A stretch of 14,550 bases of DNA from an uncultured Collinsella sp. (GTDB lineage: Bacteria; Actinomycetota; Coriobacteriia; Coriobacteriales; Coriobacteriaceae), in assembly GCA_900549555.1 (NCBI GenBank), contig UROO01000043.1, positions 1 through 14,550 of the forward strand, read 5' to 3'. The notes under the pieces were generated by a model. The model ran no database searches, was not told where the DNA came from, and saw nothing but the letters and a program-made list of their open reading frames with translations. Below are positions 13,848 through 14,550 of the stretch, piece by piece; position 1 is the first letter of the stretch, and every line of letters begins with the position of its first letter. A program made the translations under genes and the position numbers.

Positions 13848-13883
13848 AACCACTACAAGGGGACAGGCACCTTTGTGGTGGTT
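13848..13883 (+). terminator. Hairpin, GGGGACAG repeat copy 2
   Basis: AACCACTACAAGG (13848-13860) pairs with CCTTTGTGGTGGTT (13870-13883) with one bulged base. It starts seven bases after the ChbG-like stop. It shares ACAAGGGGACAG and the arm sequence with the hairpin at 13020, so both belong to one repeated family. There is no good T-run, so it may act together with the next hairpin. Confidence 0.6.
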
Positions 13884-13885
13884 CT

Positions 13886-13920
13886 GGCACCGTTGCCATT
13901 ATGGCGGCGGCGCCTTTTTT
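13886..13920 (+). terminator. Strong intrinsic terminator
   Basis: GGCACCGTTGCC (13886-13897) and GGCGGCGGCGCC (13903-13914) form a GC-rich stem with one mismatch and two G-U pairs around a five-base loop, followed directly by six T. Confidence 0.85.
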
Positions 13921-13978
13921 GTCCGTGCGGCGCGGTAGAGTGTAAGCGGTTGAAATTTGCGTCCATCGAGGAGCTGCT

Positions 13979-14550
13979 ATGAATGAGATCAAGTGCCCGC
14001 ATTGTGGCGAAGTCTTTAAGGTCGATGCGTCCGGCTATGCGGATATCGTCAAGCAAGTACGCGATGTCGAGTTTTCGCGCGACCTGGATGAGCGTGTGAG
14101 GGCAGTCCAGCGCGAGGGCGAGCAGGCGCTGGAGCTTGAGCGCTCGCGTTCGACGGCTGCCTTGCAAAAGGCAGAGTCTCAGCGCAACGCTCAACTTGTC
14201 GAGCAGAAGAACGCCGCGGAGCAGAAGCTGGCACAAGAGGTTGCCAAGCGCGACGCTGAGCTTGCCGAGCTGCGCGCCAAGCTCGAGGGCGCTGCCACAG
14301 AGCGCGAGAGCGCAAGTCAGCGCGCGGCGGTTGAGGCCCGTGCCGATGCTCAAAAGGAAAACGCCGAGCTTCAGCGAGAAATCGACAATTTGCGTGCGCA
14401 GCTGGAGCGCAAAGATGACGAAGCCAAGCTCGTCGAGTCGGTGGCGCGCAATGCTGCTCAAAACGATTTGGCTGCACGTGATGCTCAGATTGCCGAGCTG
14501 CAGGCCAGGCTTGCCGCGGCGGACAAGGCCCAGGAGATGGCCTGTCTCTT
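13979..14550 (+). CDS. DUF2130 family protein, N-terminal part (cut by the window end)
   Basis: 190 codons are visible and the frame is still open. It begins MNEIKCPHCGEVFKVDASGY with a CxxC knuckle (Cys6, Cys9), followed by ADIVKQVRDVEFSRDLDERV, the characteristic start of DUF2130 proteins. From about residue 40 onward it is a long Glu/Ala/Gln/Arg-rich coiled coil with repeated AELxAxL-type heptads. The C-terminal domain of the family lies outside the window. Function is not established. GAGGAG stands five bases before the ATG, and the gene follows a strong terminator, so it has its own promoter, which I could not define. Confidence 0.88.
   Translation, partial: MNEIKCPHCGEVFKVDASGYADIVKQVRDVEFSRDLDERVRAVQREGEQALELERSRSTAALQKAESQRNAQLVEQKNAAEQKLAQEVAKRDAELAELRAKLEGAATERESASQRAAVEARADAQKENAELQREIDNLRAQLERKDDEAKLVESVARNAAQNDLAARDAQIAELQARLAAADKAQEMACL

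Noticed and set aside
13853..14461. 202-codon minus-strand frame
   Set aside because: It is antisense to the DUF2130 coiled coil; leucine-rich only because Glu/Gln/Lys codons read as Leu in reverse.

Overview
The window looks like chromosome from a strictly anaerobic, GC-rich, Gram-positive gut actinobacterium. Collinsella or another member of the Coriobacteriia is my best guess. This rests on base composition, consistent GAGGAG-type ribosome binding sites, a reverse rubrerythrin, a Clostridia-like short peptide deformylase and a PdxR-PdxST vitamin B6 locus. The taxon is an inference, because no rRNA or other phylogenetic marker is present.

Layout. 1-2156: a possible partial leftward gene at the edge, a leftward 136-residue peptide deformylase, and a divergent 14-TM DHA2-type drug transporter. 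2309-3112: an unrecognised protein with an acidic N-terminus, a probable winged helix and an 11-triplet RGG tail. 3113-3431 has no gene but holds three separate foldback structures. 3432-6512: the pyridoxal-phosphate locus, with leftward pdxS-pdxT and a divergent MocR/PdxR-type regulator. 6505-8048: an accessory island in which a gene for a probable PD-(D/E)XK (Vsr/DUF559-like) nuclease lies between two direct copies of a 121-bp element with terminal inverted repeats. 8115-8739: leftward reverse rubrerythrin with its terminator. 8996-11605: an iron-dependent alcohol dehydrogenase and an aldehyde dehydrogenase in one operon, preceded by a Rex-like palindrome. 11872-13008: a stand-alone HIRAN protein, a 59-residue acidic/basic mini-protein and a small metallophosphoesterase. 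13020-13920: a ChbG/YdjC-type deacetylase bracketed by two related hairpin terminators. 13979-end: the N-terminal part of a DUF2130 coiled-coil protein.

How the genes work together. PdxS and PdxT form PLP synthase and the neighbouring MocR protein is presumably their PLP-sensing regulator. The alcohol and aldehyde dehydrogenases would handle fermentative redox balance and may answer to NADH through Rex. Rubrerythrin gives peroxide and oxygen tolerance.

The most unusual part is the nuclease gene and its flanking elements. The elements carry stop codons in all three frames at both ends, supply the stop codons of both upstream genes, and (copy B) sit between CTA and TAG as expected for IS630-type insertion. 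The RGG-tailed winged-helix protein and the nested RNA-like structure just behind it are the second point of interest.
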